A model generated the notes under the pieces. It saw only the letters and a program-made list of their open reading frames with translations. It did not search any database and had not been told where the DNA came from. DNA of 64,000 bases. Source: Planococcus sp. 107-1. Its GTDB lineage: Bacteria > Bacillota > Bacilli > Bacillales_A > Planococcaceae. Position 1 is the stretch's first letter; every line of letters starts with the position of its first letter. The DNA is taken from contig NZ_CP090977.1 of assembly GCF_021513255.1 (NCBI RefSeq), positions 3,224,001 to 3,288,000 on the forward strand. The letters run 5' to 3'. The position numbers and the translations under genes are program-made. Below are positions 18,052 through 26,474 of this stretch, piece after piece.

Positions 18052-19455
18052 TCATTTAATTTTCTGCAGACCTTCAACAATCTCCAACATCTCCGCCGAA
18101 TCGATCGTACGGAAATCGAGGCAGACTTTTTCATCTTCAATCCGGGCAATGACCGGTGGGCGGGCATTTCGCATTTTTTTGGAAAGCTGCTCGGCGGAAT
18201 AGCGCGCGTGGGATATAGCCGCGATGCAAGTCGGCAATTCTACGCCGGGCATCGTGCCTCCGCCTATTTGCGAAACACTTTCTCTAATATCGATTTGGAA
18301 TGTGTCTGCCTGGAGCGCCATTTCAGCTGCAAAATCTTCAGTTTGTTTTTGGATTTTCTCGTAAGGTTTCATGATATCCCGGACCGTCGGAAGTTCGCGG
18401 GTCTTCATTTCGCCGGATAGATACGCTTTCACTGTTTCTTCCAAAGCAGCAAAACTCATTTTATCCACTCTTAAAACGCGCGCCAGTTGATGTTTTTTTA
18501 ATCGGTCGATCAATTCCTTTTTCCCTGCAATAATGCCGGCCTGCGGTCCTCCAAGCAATTTGTCTCCGCTGAATGACACCAAGTCCACTCCCGCTTGGAT
18601 CACTTCTTTGACTAGCGGCTCATCTCCGATTCCGTGCTTTTTGAAATCATATAAAGCCCCGCTCCCCAAATCTTCGTAGAACACCAACCCATCGTTATTG
18701 TTTTTTAATTCCACAAGCGCCTGAGTTTCTACATTTTCGGTAAAGCCGATCATTTTAAAATTGCTGGTATGGACTTTCATCACCATCGCGGTTTCTTCCG
18801 ATAACGCATTCTCGTAATCGGCTCGATGTGTTTTATTCGTGGTGCCGACTTCGACCAAATGCGCTCCGCTTTCCTCCATGATGGAAGATACGCGGAAAGA
18901 GCCGCCGATTTCGACTAATTGCCCTCTGGAAACAATCACTTCACGGCCCTTTGCCAGGGCAGACAGCACCAAAAACACTGCCGCTGCGTTATTGTTCACG
19001 ACCATCGCCGCTTCCGCTCCGGTCGCTTCTTTCAATAATTCCTCGATAATGTCGTGGCGTGACCCTCTTTTTCCGTCTGCCACTTGATATTCCAAATTCG
19101 AATAATGTCTGGCTGTCCTTGCGACATGTTCTACTGCCCGTTCACTCAGTTTCGAACGCCCTAAATTCGTATGAAGGACCGTACCCGTCCCGTTGATGAC
19201 TCTCATCAGCCGGTCCTCATTCCACTTCGCGGCTTTTCTTTCAGCATTGCCAAAGATCAGTTCCGGAAAGTCCTGGTTTTCAGGTTCGTAAGGCAATTTG
19301 CCGTAAAGCAGCCGTTCACGCAGTGCCTGGACTTCCTGTTGGATGAATTTCGTCGCCTGTCCTGCAGTCAGCTCGTATTCGGCTATCAACCCGGCAAACC
19401 GTTCGTCTTTCTGCAATTCATGGACCGGCGGAATTTCACGAAGATAATCTCTCAT
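18052..19455 (-). CDS. selA: L-seryl-tRNA(Sec) selenium transferase SelA
   Basis: SelA is a PLP enzyme that converts Ser-tRNA(Sec) to Sec-tRNA(Sec) with selenophosphate from SelD. The 467-residue protein has the normal length and family landmarks: RVINGTGTVLHTNLGRS, AAMVVNNNAAAVFL, and the PLP-lysine region VSFSGDKLLGGPQAGIIAG. A good GAGGAA ribosome binding site precedes the ATG. It lies 30 bases after the end of selB and is the second gene of a selB-selA operon. The frame is intact. With selB, selC and selD nearby, the window holds the complete bacterial selenocysteine incorporation set. Confidence 0.96.
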   Translation of the reverse strand: MRDYLREIPPVHELQKDERFAGLIAEYELTAGQATKFIQQEVQALRERLLYGKLPYEPENQDFPELIFGNAERKAAKWNEDRLMRVINGTGTVLHTNLGRSKLSERAVEHVARTARHYSNLEYQVADGKRGSRHDIIEELLKEATGAEAAMVVNNNAAAVFLVLSALAKGREVIVSRGQLVEIGGSFRVSSIMEESGAHLVEVGTTNKTHRADYENALSEETAMVMKVHTSNFKMIGFTENVETQALVELKNNNDGLVFYEDLGSGALYDFKKHGIGDEPLVKEVIQAGVDLVSFSGDKLLGGPQAGIIAGKKELIDRLKKHQLARVLRVDKMSFAALEETVKAYLSGEMKTRELPTVRDIMKPYEKIQKQTEDFAAEMALQADTFQIDIRESVSQIGGGTMPGVELPTCIAAISHARYSAEQLSKKMRNARPPVIARIEDEKVCLDFRTIDSAEMLEIVEGLQKIK

Positions 19456-19485
19456 CCTATTTCCTCATTTCCCAATAACTTTTTT

Positions 19486-21382
19486 CTATGATTCAGTCCA
19501 TTTTCTCTGTTCATCTGTTCGGACTGTTATTTTCAATTCATCCAGCAATTCTAAAAACGGGATTAAGTATTTTCTTGAAACGCCAAGAACGTCTTTTGCT
19601 TGTTTTAGATTGAAGGCTCCACCTGTCGCCTCTTTCAGCTTAGCTATGGAATAATCCAAAGCTGAATGATGGATCAAAACCTCTTCTGTCAGGCGATAAG
19701 CCTTCCCTGTCTGAAGAAGATAAAATGTCAGATCCAGCAATTCCTGTTTCGGCACAGGTGAGCCGGCTGAATAACTGTCCCATTTTTCTGCTTGGAGTCC
19801 ATCTTTTTGGAGCGCTGCAATCATCTGTTCCATCCGCGTTTTCCACTGTTTTGGAAGATGCGGCATAAATGAACCGAGTGCGATAAACTGGTCCGCTTTT
19901 TTCAATGCGCCTTCTCCGCCATTTTATCCAATGTGTATTCAATAAACAACTTCGGATAAACAGTGCTGAATGCCTGAACAAGCTCCGCTTTCCCTTGTCC
20001 CTGCCTCATCGGATGCATTTCATGGAAATGATTTAACCGTTCTGTTAATTCATCGGCTAATTTGATAAAAGATTTAAGCAGGCTATATCGCTGATTTCCG
20101 ATTTCAAGCACTGTACCATTAGCTAAGAGCTCGTTGACCGTATCTTTCAGCACAGATTCATCAAGGGATGTTTGCTGGATCAGTTCTTTGAAATCCAGTA
20201 CGACGTATTTTTGCAGCACATCGGCTAAAAGATCTTCCGGCGTCCCTTCTTTTATCTTCTGCAGCATCGCGATCGTCTCTTCCCCGAAACGGTATTTGCC
20301 GCCTTTCGGCTGAATTATCCAACCTCCGCCAAGCGTTTCGACCGGTGTCGGCCGGCGCAAGATGAACCGGTCGCCGCGGCGCACCACGATTTCTTCGTCA
20401 AGCCGGATTTGGCACAGCACTTCGCTTTCGCTTTGCGCGAGTTCATTGCGGTCGAAAAAGACGATTTTGCCCATCACTTCCGAGGTTCCCGTATGAATTT
20501 TGACCGGAGCCCGCTGCTTTAATGGAACAAATGGGCTATCCACGAGTTCTAACGCAATATCAAGCGTGTCCGTCACAAGAAAGTGTTCGGATGATACGAG
20601 TACGTCTCCGCGCAAAATTTCATCTTTTTCAATCCCGCCGAGATTAATCGCCGTGCGCTGGCCGGCACGCGCAAACTCCTGCTCTTCATTATGAACTTGA
20701 ATTTGGCGCGCTTTTACACTCGCGCCTTTTGGCAGAACAGTCAACTGGCTTCCCTTTTGGACGGCGCCTTCATAAATCGTGCCTCTGACTACGGTCCCTT
20801 GGCCTTGAACCGAAAAAACCTGGTCAATCGGCAAACGGAAAGATCCGTATGCGTCACGAAGCTGCACTTGTTTTAATTCCTCGGAAATGGCCCCTTTCAA
20901 ATCCTCGATGCCTTTCCCAGACAAGCTGTCGACTAAGACATAGGGGGCTTCATCAAAAATGGTGCCCGCTAACCGGTCCCGAATGTCCTCTTCAACAAGT
21001 TCGAGCATGACTTCATCGACCCGGTCGATTTTCGAAATCGCTACAATGCAGCGCTTGATGCCGAGGAATTGAAGAATTTCAAGGTGTTCTTCCGTCTGCG
21101 GCATCACGCCTTCATCCGCTGCCACGACCAGAACAACCAAGTCGATGCCTGCGACGCCTGCAATCATTTGACGGATGAATTTTTCATGCCCAGGCACATC
21201 GACAATCGAAACATGGGTGCCATCTTCCGTTTGGAGCGGCGCATAGCCTGGTTCGATGGAAATGCCCGCTCTTTTTCCTCTTTCAATCGGTCCGTATCAA
21301 CGTTTGTCAGGGCTTTCGTCAACGTGGTCTTCCCGTGGTCAATATGCCCTGCCATTCCGATCGTATAATAAGTTTCGGCCAT
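19486..21382 (-). CDS. selB: Selenocysteine-specific elongation factor SelB, with two single-base frame breaks
   Basis: SelB delivers Sec-tRNA to UGA codons marked by a SECIS hairpin. The start [20 protein letters not shown] gives the G1 loop, and [10 protein letters not shown] the G3 motif. The C-terminal winged helices ([36 protein letters not shown]) bind the SECIS. Two frame breaks are seen: near 21264-21267, where a G run after KEEKER is one base short (expected continuation [10 protein letters not shown]), and near 19906-19915, after DKMAEK, again one G short. Restoring both joins three open segments into 632 residues, a normal SelB length. Sequencing indels are the likely cause, since a non-functional SelB would make the rest of the intact machinery useless. 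It is the first gene of the selB-selA operon and diverges from selC. Confidence 0.93.
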
Positions 21383-21524
21383 TGCCTTCACACACTTTCT
21401 CTGATTGATTCGTATCTTTACTTTAAGCTTTGGCGAGTGCGTATTCAAGGAAAGGAATTCACGTAGAAATCCGCTTTGTTGCACTCCTCGTTTTTTCGTT
21501 ATAAACTGAAACAGGTTCATCTAT

Positions 21525-21621
21525 GGGGTTGGATGGGTGACTGGTGTCTTCCTGGGTCTTCAAAACCCTGAGGGGCCTGCGTGCCAGGCTCGGTGGGTTC
21601 GATTCCCACACAATCCCGCCA
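21525..21621 (+). tRNA. selC: tRNA-Sec (anticodon UCA)
   Basis: A 97-nt tRNA with the anticodon loop CTTCAAA (anticodon TCA) inside a GGGT/ACCC stem region, a T arm GTGGG-TTCGATT-CCCAC, and a long variable arm with stem GCCTG/CAGGC. The acceptor begins GGGGTTG and pairs with CAATCCC (one G-U), then discriminator G and an encoded CCA at 21619-21621. The oversized variable arm and UCA anticodon identify selenocysteine tRNA. It is divergent from selB and followed by its own terminator. Confidence 0.95.
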
Positions 21622-21635
21622 TACATAGTTAGTGG

Positions 21636-21659
21636 AAACCGCCTGCGGGCGGTTTTTTA
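21636..21659 (+). terminator. Terminator of selC
   Basis: A perfect 8-bp stem, AAACCGCC/GGCGGTTT with loop TGCG, is followed by T residues. Confidence 0.92.
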
Positions 21660-21824
21660 TTTTTTATTTTGAATCTGCTTGGCATACTTAAAACTTTTCC
21701 TTTTCAGTGCACTAAAGCATTAAAAGTGACAAATAAGCATGAATTCATGATAATTGGAAGAGGAATTTCTATTCTGTATTTCCTCAACCATGCTCGAATT
21801 TGAGTAGATGAAGGACTGAAAAGC

Positions 21825-22820
21825 ATGAAAATTATTTTAGCTTCACCTAATTTTCCTCAGCCCCGTGGAAATACGGTAACCGTCCAGCGAATTTCCGATA
21901 ATCTGCAGAAGCTCGGGGTTGAATCAGTGATCATCTCTACAACCGATGACCGTTCTGCACAGTCGCTTCCCGAAGCTGATCTTGTGCATGGATTCCATGC
22001 CTACCAGTTTTATCAGTTTATGAAGAAATTAGCAGCTCCGCCCAAAAGATATGTCGTCACTTTGACCGGAACTGATCTGAACCTCGACTTATTCGATAAG
22101 GATAAGCGGAATGATGTCCTTTCTTCTTTAAGAGGCGCTTCGGCTGTGCATGTTTTTGATGCTCAGGCTGCGGGCATACTAGTAGAAGAATTACCTGAAA
22201 TCGCCGAGAAGATTTCGGTCATCGCTCAAGGCAATAGTGTTTTTTCGGATTCGGATGCTCCTGCATTGAAAGAGCCGGGTACTTTTCTCTTCATTCTTCC
22301 GGCAGGCATCCGCAAAGTGAAAAATGTACCGGCAGCGATTGAAATGCTGGCAGAACTTCATAAATTGAAGCCGGAGATCCGGCTATGGATTGCGGGCCCG
22401 GTCCTTGAAGAGGACGAGGGCAAAACTGTTTTGGGACTTGTACAGAAACACAGCGGCTGGGTTTCTTACCTTGGCCAGCTTCCCCATTCTTCTATGGGGT
22501 CCCTTTACGAACAGGCAGACGTTCTGCTCAACACTTCCCTTGCTGAAGGCCAGCCTGCTGCGATTTTAGAAGCGATGGGTTATGGGTGCGCTGTATTGGT
22601 TTCCGACGTCCAAGGCAACAATGGCATTGTGTCCCATTTAGAAACAGGTTTGCTTTACAAGAACAAATCTGAATTTCTAGCGCATGCAAGGCGATTGATG
22701 GAAAATAGCGAACTAAGGCAAAATGTCGGGATGAATGCCAAAAAGCGGATTGCTGAACAGCATTCTGGCCAGAACGAGGCGGAAAAGTTTCTCGAAATTT
22801 ACAAAAAGATTTTAAATTGA
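21825..22820 (+). CDS. GT-B glycosyltransferase resembling selenosugar synthase SenB
   Basis: The 331-residue protein has the two-domain GT-B (GT4-like) layout. The N-terminal half has MKIILASPNFPQPRGNTVTV, a HGFHAYQFYQFM segment and RYVVTLTGTDLNLD. The C-terminal half has GQLPHSSMGSLYEQADVLLN, the EG...ILEAMGYG nucleotide-sugar motif and SDVQGNNGIV. From memory, this order (GN-x-x-T near the start, LTGTDL, LG-x-L-x-H, EG-x-x-x-ILEA, GN-x-G) matches SenB, which joins selenophosphate to a UDP-sugar in selenoneine biosynthesis. The gene ends 22 bases before selD, which makes selenophosphate, and the two share a transcript. No SenA-like gene is visible. A plain GT4 enzyme for cell-surface sugars is the alternative; the selenosugar role is inference from context and motif layout. 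Confidence 0.72.
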   Translation: MKIILASPNFPQPRGNTVTVQRISDNLQKLGVESVIISTTDDRSAQSLPEADLVHGFHAYQFYQFMKKLAAPPKRYVVTLTGTDLNLDLFDKDKRNDVLSSLRGASAVHVFDAQAAGILVEELPEIAEKISVIAQGNSVFSDSDAPALKEPGTFLFILPAGIRKVKNVPAAIEMLAELHKLKPEIRLWIAGPVLEEDEGKTVLGLVQKHSGWVSYLGQLPHSSMGSLYEQADVLLNTSLAEGQPAAILEAMGYGCAVLVSDVQGNNGIVSHLETGLLYKNKSEFLAHARRLMENSELRQNVGMNAKKRIAEQHSGQNEAEKFLEIYKKILN

Positions 22821-22842
22821 CTTATTAAAGGAGAGAATACAA

Positions 22843-23892
22843 ATGGCTGAAAAAGAAAACGTACGTTTAACGACTTTATCAACTAAAGGCGGCTGAGGCT
22901 GCAAAATTGGTCCTGAGGACCTGGCGCAGGTTCTGCGCCATTTACCGAGAAATGTGCAAGACCCTAATCTGCTTGTCGGCTTAGATACAGCTGATGATGC
23001 CGGTGTCTACAAAATCAACGACGAAGTCGCACTTGTGCAGACTTTGGACTTTTTCACACCGATTGTCGACGATCCTTATATGTTCGGGCAAATCGGTGCC
23101 GCAAATTCATTGAGCGACGTTTATGCCATGGGCGGAAAACCGCTGACGGTCATGAATATCGTTGCTTTCCCTATCAATACCTTGGATAAAAGCATCTTGG
23201 CAGATATTTTAGCCGGTGCTTCCGATAAAGTGAAAGAATCCGGCGCTACTTTGGTCGGCGGCCACTCCATCGACGATAAGGAACCGAAGTTTGGCCTTTC
23301 AGTCACAGGCACGATCCATCCAGAGCGCATCCGTTCGAATGCGGGCGCAAAACCGGGCGACCGTTTGATTTTGACGAAACCGATTGGTGTCGGCATCTTA
23401 ACCACGGCTATCAAACAGGATATTTTGGAAAAAGAAGATTTGGAAGAAGTCATGAATGTTATGGCTGCTTTGAACAAGGATGCGGCAGAAGCGATGGAGA
23501 ATTACCAGGTCAACGCTTGTACCGATATTACTGGTTTCGGACTCCTTGGACACACCATGGAAATCGCAAAAGGCGGAAACGTCGGTGTCACGATTTCCAA
23601 TAAAGACGTTCCAGTCTTGTCCAAAGCAAGAGAACTTGCTGAGAAGCACGTGATTCCTGGCGGCACTTACAAGAATCATAGTTGGCTAGCGGACGACATC
23701 GATTACAGCAGCGATATCAGCAAACTCGATCAATTGATCCTTTGCGATGCTGTTACCTCGGGCGGCCTCTTGATTTCTGTTCCTGCTGATGAAGCGGATG
23801 CGCTGCAGCGCGACTTGTTGGAACGTAATGTCCAATCTTCTATTGTTGGAGAAGTGACAAGCGAAAATGCCGGAAGAATCCGCGTCATTTAA
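22843..23892 (+). CDS. selD: Selenide, water dikinase SelD, itself a selenoprotein (in-frame UGA = Sec18)
   Basis: SelD makes selenophosphate from selenide and ATP. AAAGGAGAG precedes the ATG at 22843. The frame reads MAEKENVRLTTLSTKGG, then TGA at 22894-22896, then GCKIGPEDLAQVLRHL and continues without break to 23892. The TGA sits at the catalytic position that is Cys or Sec in SelD proteins (GG-U/C-GCK), so it is selenocysteine and not a stop; a naive annotation would wrongly begin near 22954. Hairpins fitting a SECIS follow the UGA. Later landmarks include GLDTADDAGVYKI, DFFTPIVDDPY, GQIGAANSLSDVYAMGG and GGHSIDD. The full protein is 349 residues. Neighbours: the SenB-like gene upstream in the same operon and a terminator downstream. 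Confidence 0.96.
22909..22940 (+). promoter_or_regulatory. SECIS element(s) in selD
   Basis: Two adjacent hairpins follow the UGA. The first is GGTCC-TGA-GGACC at 22909-22921. The second is a perfect 8-bp stem TGGCGCAG-GTT-CTGCGCCA at 22922-22940. The second closely resembles the GCAGGUCUGC core remembered for the E. coli fdhF SECIS, with G first in the loop. Loop distances from the UGA are 17 and 33 bases. Confidence 0.75.
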
Positions 23893-23928
23893 TTTTCGAA
23901 GATCTATAGGGAATAATCTATTAACCCA

Positions 23929-23956
23929 CAAGGGCTCTACATGAGCCCTTGTTTTC
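23929..23956 (+). terminator. Terminator of the senB-like/selD operon
   Basis: A perfect 9-bp stem CAAGGGCTC/GAGCCCTTG with a 5-nt loop is followed by TTTT. Confidence 0.9.
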
Positions 23957-23994
23957 CGATTTAATGGAACCATACTAAAAATGAGGTGTGCAAG

Positions 23995-24903
23995 TTGAAA
24001 AAGTGGAATTTATTGGCATTCGCGTTGGTTTTGGCATTGATATTGTCAGCCTGCGGCAATGCTTCAGAAGATGAAAGTTCAGAGTCCGGCAATAAAGAAG
24101 AAGCGAAAGACGCCTTTACGATCGGCGTTATTCCCGTTCAAACTGAAGGCGAAATGGATACGGCCATGACAAAGCTTCAAACGCTTTTGAGCGAAGAGCT
24201 TGACCGCGAAGTTTCTATTGAGGTCTATCCAGACTATAACGGCGTTGTAGAAGCGATGAATTACGATCAAATCGATATGGCTTATTTAGGGCCTCTCACT
24301 TACGTTATCGCTGAAGCAAGCAGCAACGCAAAAGCGATTATCACGCAATTGATCGATGGGAAGCCTTATTACCATTCTTACATCATTACGCATAAAGACA
24401 GCCCGTTGACTTCCATGGAAGATTTGGTGGCAAATGCAGGGGAAACGAATTTTGCGTTTGGTGACCCGAACTCAACTTCAGGTGCATTGATCCCGATGAT
24501 TGAATTGCAGGACCAGGGTGTCTATAAATCAGAAGATGAGCATGATTTCGCTTCAGTGCGCTTTACAGGATCACACGATGCTACAGCATTAGCTGTCCAG
24601 AATAAACAAGTCGATGCAGCCGCGATTGACAGCGCCATTTATGATCAGCTGGTCGAATCCGGCAAAGTGGATGGCGAACAGTTTAAAACGATCTGGCAAT
24701 CTGAGGAATTGTTCCAATACCCTTGGGCAGTCCTTGAAAGCACAGACGAGGAAACGATCAAGACTTTACAGGAAACTTTCTTGGCTATCGAAGACCCTGA
24801 AATTTTAGGTGCATTCGGAGCAAGCGGGTTTACTGAAGCTTCAAACGAAGATTATGAAAGCATTAAACAGGCAGCAATTCAGCAGGGAATCATTAAAGAA
24901 TAG
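23995..24903 (+). CDS. PhnD-like substrate-binding lipoprotein of an ABC transporter
   Basis: The TTG at 23995 (MKKWNLLAF) is preferred, with GAGGTG seven bases upstream; a GTG three codons earlier lies within that site. A signal peptide ends in the lipobox LSAC, predicting a membrane-anchored lipoprotein. The mature protein is a PhnD/PtxB-family binding protein: FTIGVIPVQTEGEM, a YNGVVEAM segment, DMAYLGPLTYV and the ligand-loop signature FGDPNSTSGALIP. The family binds phosphonates, phosphite or related oxyanions. No phosphonate-degradation genes are seen in the window, while selenium genes lie immediately upstream, so the cargo is uncertain. It is the first gene of an operon with permease, ATPase and a deacetylase gene. 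Confidence 0.87.
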   Translation: MKKWNLLAFALVLALILSACGNASEDESSESGNKEEAKDAFTIGVIPVQTEGEMDTAMTKLQTLLSEELDREVSIEVYPDYNGVVEAMNYDQIDMAYLGPLTYVIAEASSNAKAIITQLIDGKPYYHSYIITHKDSPLTSMEDLVANAGETNFAFGDPNSTSGALIPMIELQDQGVYKSEDEHDFASVRFTGSHDATALAVQNKQVDAAAIDSAIYDQLVESGKVDGEQFKTIWQSEELFQYPWAVLESTDEETIKTLQETFLAIEDPEILGAFGASGFTEASNEDYESIKQAAIQQGIIKE

Positions 24904-24905
24904 AG

Positions 24906-25670
24906 TTGATCCGTGTGTGGTTTAAAAAAAGCAATTTCCTTACATTAGCTATACTGATCTTACTGGTGTTCTTCAGCATGCGGCTGACGGAATTCGATTT
25001 GTCGAAATTCAAGGATTTCCGCAATATGATCGACTTCTTGTCGCAATGGTTCCCGATGGACTTCTCTTTGCTTCCGAATATGGTGCAGGATACGCTTGAA
25101 ACCTTGGCAATGGCGTTCCTCGGGAGTGTCTTTGGTTTGATTATTGCCTTGCCGATCAGCTTCTTGGCTGCACGCAACACGTCGCCTTCACCGATTCTTT
25201 TCCAATTTTCGCGAATTGCGCTGAGCTTTGTACGCTCGATTCCGGAAATTGTGTTCGGGTTGATTTTGCTGACCACTTTAGGCCTTGGACCATTCCCTGC
25301 CGTTATCGCGATTATGTTCCACAATATCGGCGTATTCGGAAAACTGATTTCGGAATTGATCGAAGCTGCCGATCCTGGTCCGCAAGAAGCGATGAAAGCA
25401 GTCGGCTCGAAAACTTGGGTGGCGAATCTTTTCAGCATTTTGCCGCAAATTTGGCCGAATGTGCTGTCTCAATTTTTCTATCGCTTCGAAGTGGCCATCC
25501 GCACTTCCCTGATTCTCGGATTTATCGGCGGCGGCGGAATCGGACAGCGGCTGTTCAATGATTTCAAGACCTTCCAATACTCTTCCGTTTCACTTGATGT
25601 GCTGATCATCATGATTATGGTTATTATCATCGACTTCTTGGCCAGCTCCATCCGGAAGCGGATTATATGA
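24906..25670 (+). CDS. PhnE-like ABC transporter permease
   Basis: This 254-residue membrane protein has about six hydrophobic segments and starts at a TTG three bases after the binding-protein stop, indicating tight coupling. The EAA-type cytoplasmic loop that contacts the ATPase is visible as ELIEAADPGPQEAMKAVGSK, a hallmark of PhnE permeases. LRSIPEIVFGL-like and GFIGGGGIGQRLFND segments are also characteristic. Only one PhnE gene is present, whereas many homologous systems have two; the transporter could be a homodimer. Substrate as for the neighbouring binding protein. Confidence 0.88.
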   Translation: MIRVWFKKSNFLTLAILILLVFFSMRLTEFDLSKFKDFRNMIDFLSQWFPMDFSLLPNMVQDTLETLAMAFLGSVFGLIIALPISFLAARNTSPSPILFQFSRIALSFVRSIPEIVFGLILLTTLGLGPFPAVIAIMFHNIGVFGKLISELIEAADPGPQEAMKAVGSKTWVANLFSILPQIWPNVLSQFFYRFEVAIRTSLILGFIGGGGIGQRLFNDFKTFQYSSVSLDVLIIMIMVIIIDFLASSIRKRII

Positions 25671-25683
25671 AGGAGGCAGAATC

Positions 25684-26454
25684 ATGATTGAAATAAAGAA
25701 TTTATCGGTGCTTTATGCCGGAAATACCGAAGAGTCGCTTTCAGATGTGAATCTTTCTCTTCAAAAAGGAGATTTTATCTGCGTACTCGGAAAAAGCGGT
25801 GCCGGGAAATCGACTTTTATCCGCTGCATCAACGGTTTGCAAAAACCGACCGGCGGAGAAATTCTCCTGGACGGAAAAACGATCACTTATGCAAAAGAAG
25901 AAGATCTGCGGAAAATACGCCGGGAAATGGGAATGATTTTTCAGCATTTCAATTTGATTCCCCGTCTCAGCGTTTTGCAAAATGTCATGACGGGAACATT
26001 CGGCTACCGCAATTCTTTTAAAAATCTTTTCGGCATGTTTACGGCTGAAGAATTAAAGCGGGCTAGAAGCGTCATTGCCGAAGTCGGATTAGCTGAAATG
26101 GCCACTCGACGGATTGAAAATCTAAGCGGCGGCCAAAAACAGCGCGTCGGCATTGCACGGGCACTTGTCCAGCAGCCGCGTGTTTTGCTCGGCGATGAAC
26201 CGGTCGCAAGTCTAGATCCCGGAACATCTGACCGCATCTTTACGCTATTGAAAGAAATGCATGAACGCCTTGGACTGTTGACCATTATTAATGTCCACGA
26301 CATTGAACTGGCCAAGCGCTACGCGACACGTATTGTGGCATTAAAAGACGGAAAAGTGATTTTTGATGGGCTTCCGAAAGATTTCAAGGAAGCCGAGTAC
26401 CAGGAAACTTACGAATCCCAATCGGCAGATGCATACTTTGGCGCCGAAATCTGA
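25684..26454 (+). CDS. PhnC-like ABC transporter ATP-binding protein
   Basis: All ABC ATPase motifs are present in 256 residues: Walker A GKSGAGKST, Q-loop FQHFNLIPRL, signature LSGGQKQR, Walker B VLLGDEPVASLD and the switch His in INVHDIELA. The sequence NLIPRLSVLQNVMTG is typical of the PhnC subgroup. AAGGAGG precedes the ATG. It energises the PhnE-like permease. The stop codon is followed after 20 bases by the ATG of the deacetylase gene with its own strong ribosome binding site. Confidence 0.9.
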   Translation: MIEIKNLSVLYAGNTEESLSDVNLSLQKGDFICVLGKSGAGKSTFIRCINGLQKPTGGEILLDGKTITYAKEEDLRKIRREMGMIFQHFNLIPRLSVLQNVMTGTFGYRNSFKNLFGMFTAEELKRARSVIAEVGLAEMATRRIENLSGGQKQRVGIARALVQQPRVLLGDEPVASLDPGTSDRIFTLLKEMHERLGLLTIINVHDIELAKRYATRIVALKDGKVIFDGLPKDFKEAEYQETYESQSADAYFGAEI

Positions 26455-26474
26455 CATCAAAAGGAGTTTTTTGG

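Noticed and set aside
19486-19905. Separate 139-residue gene downstream of selB
   Set aside because: Its sequence is the winged-helix C-terminal region of SelB, separated only by a one-base frame break.
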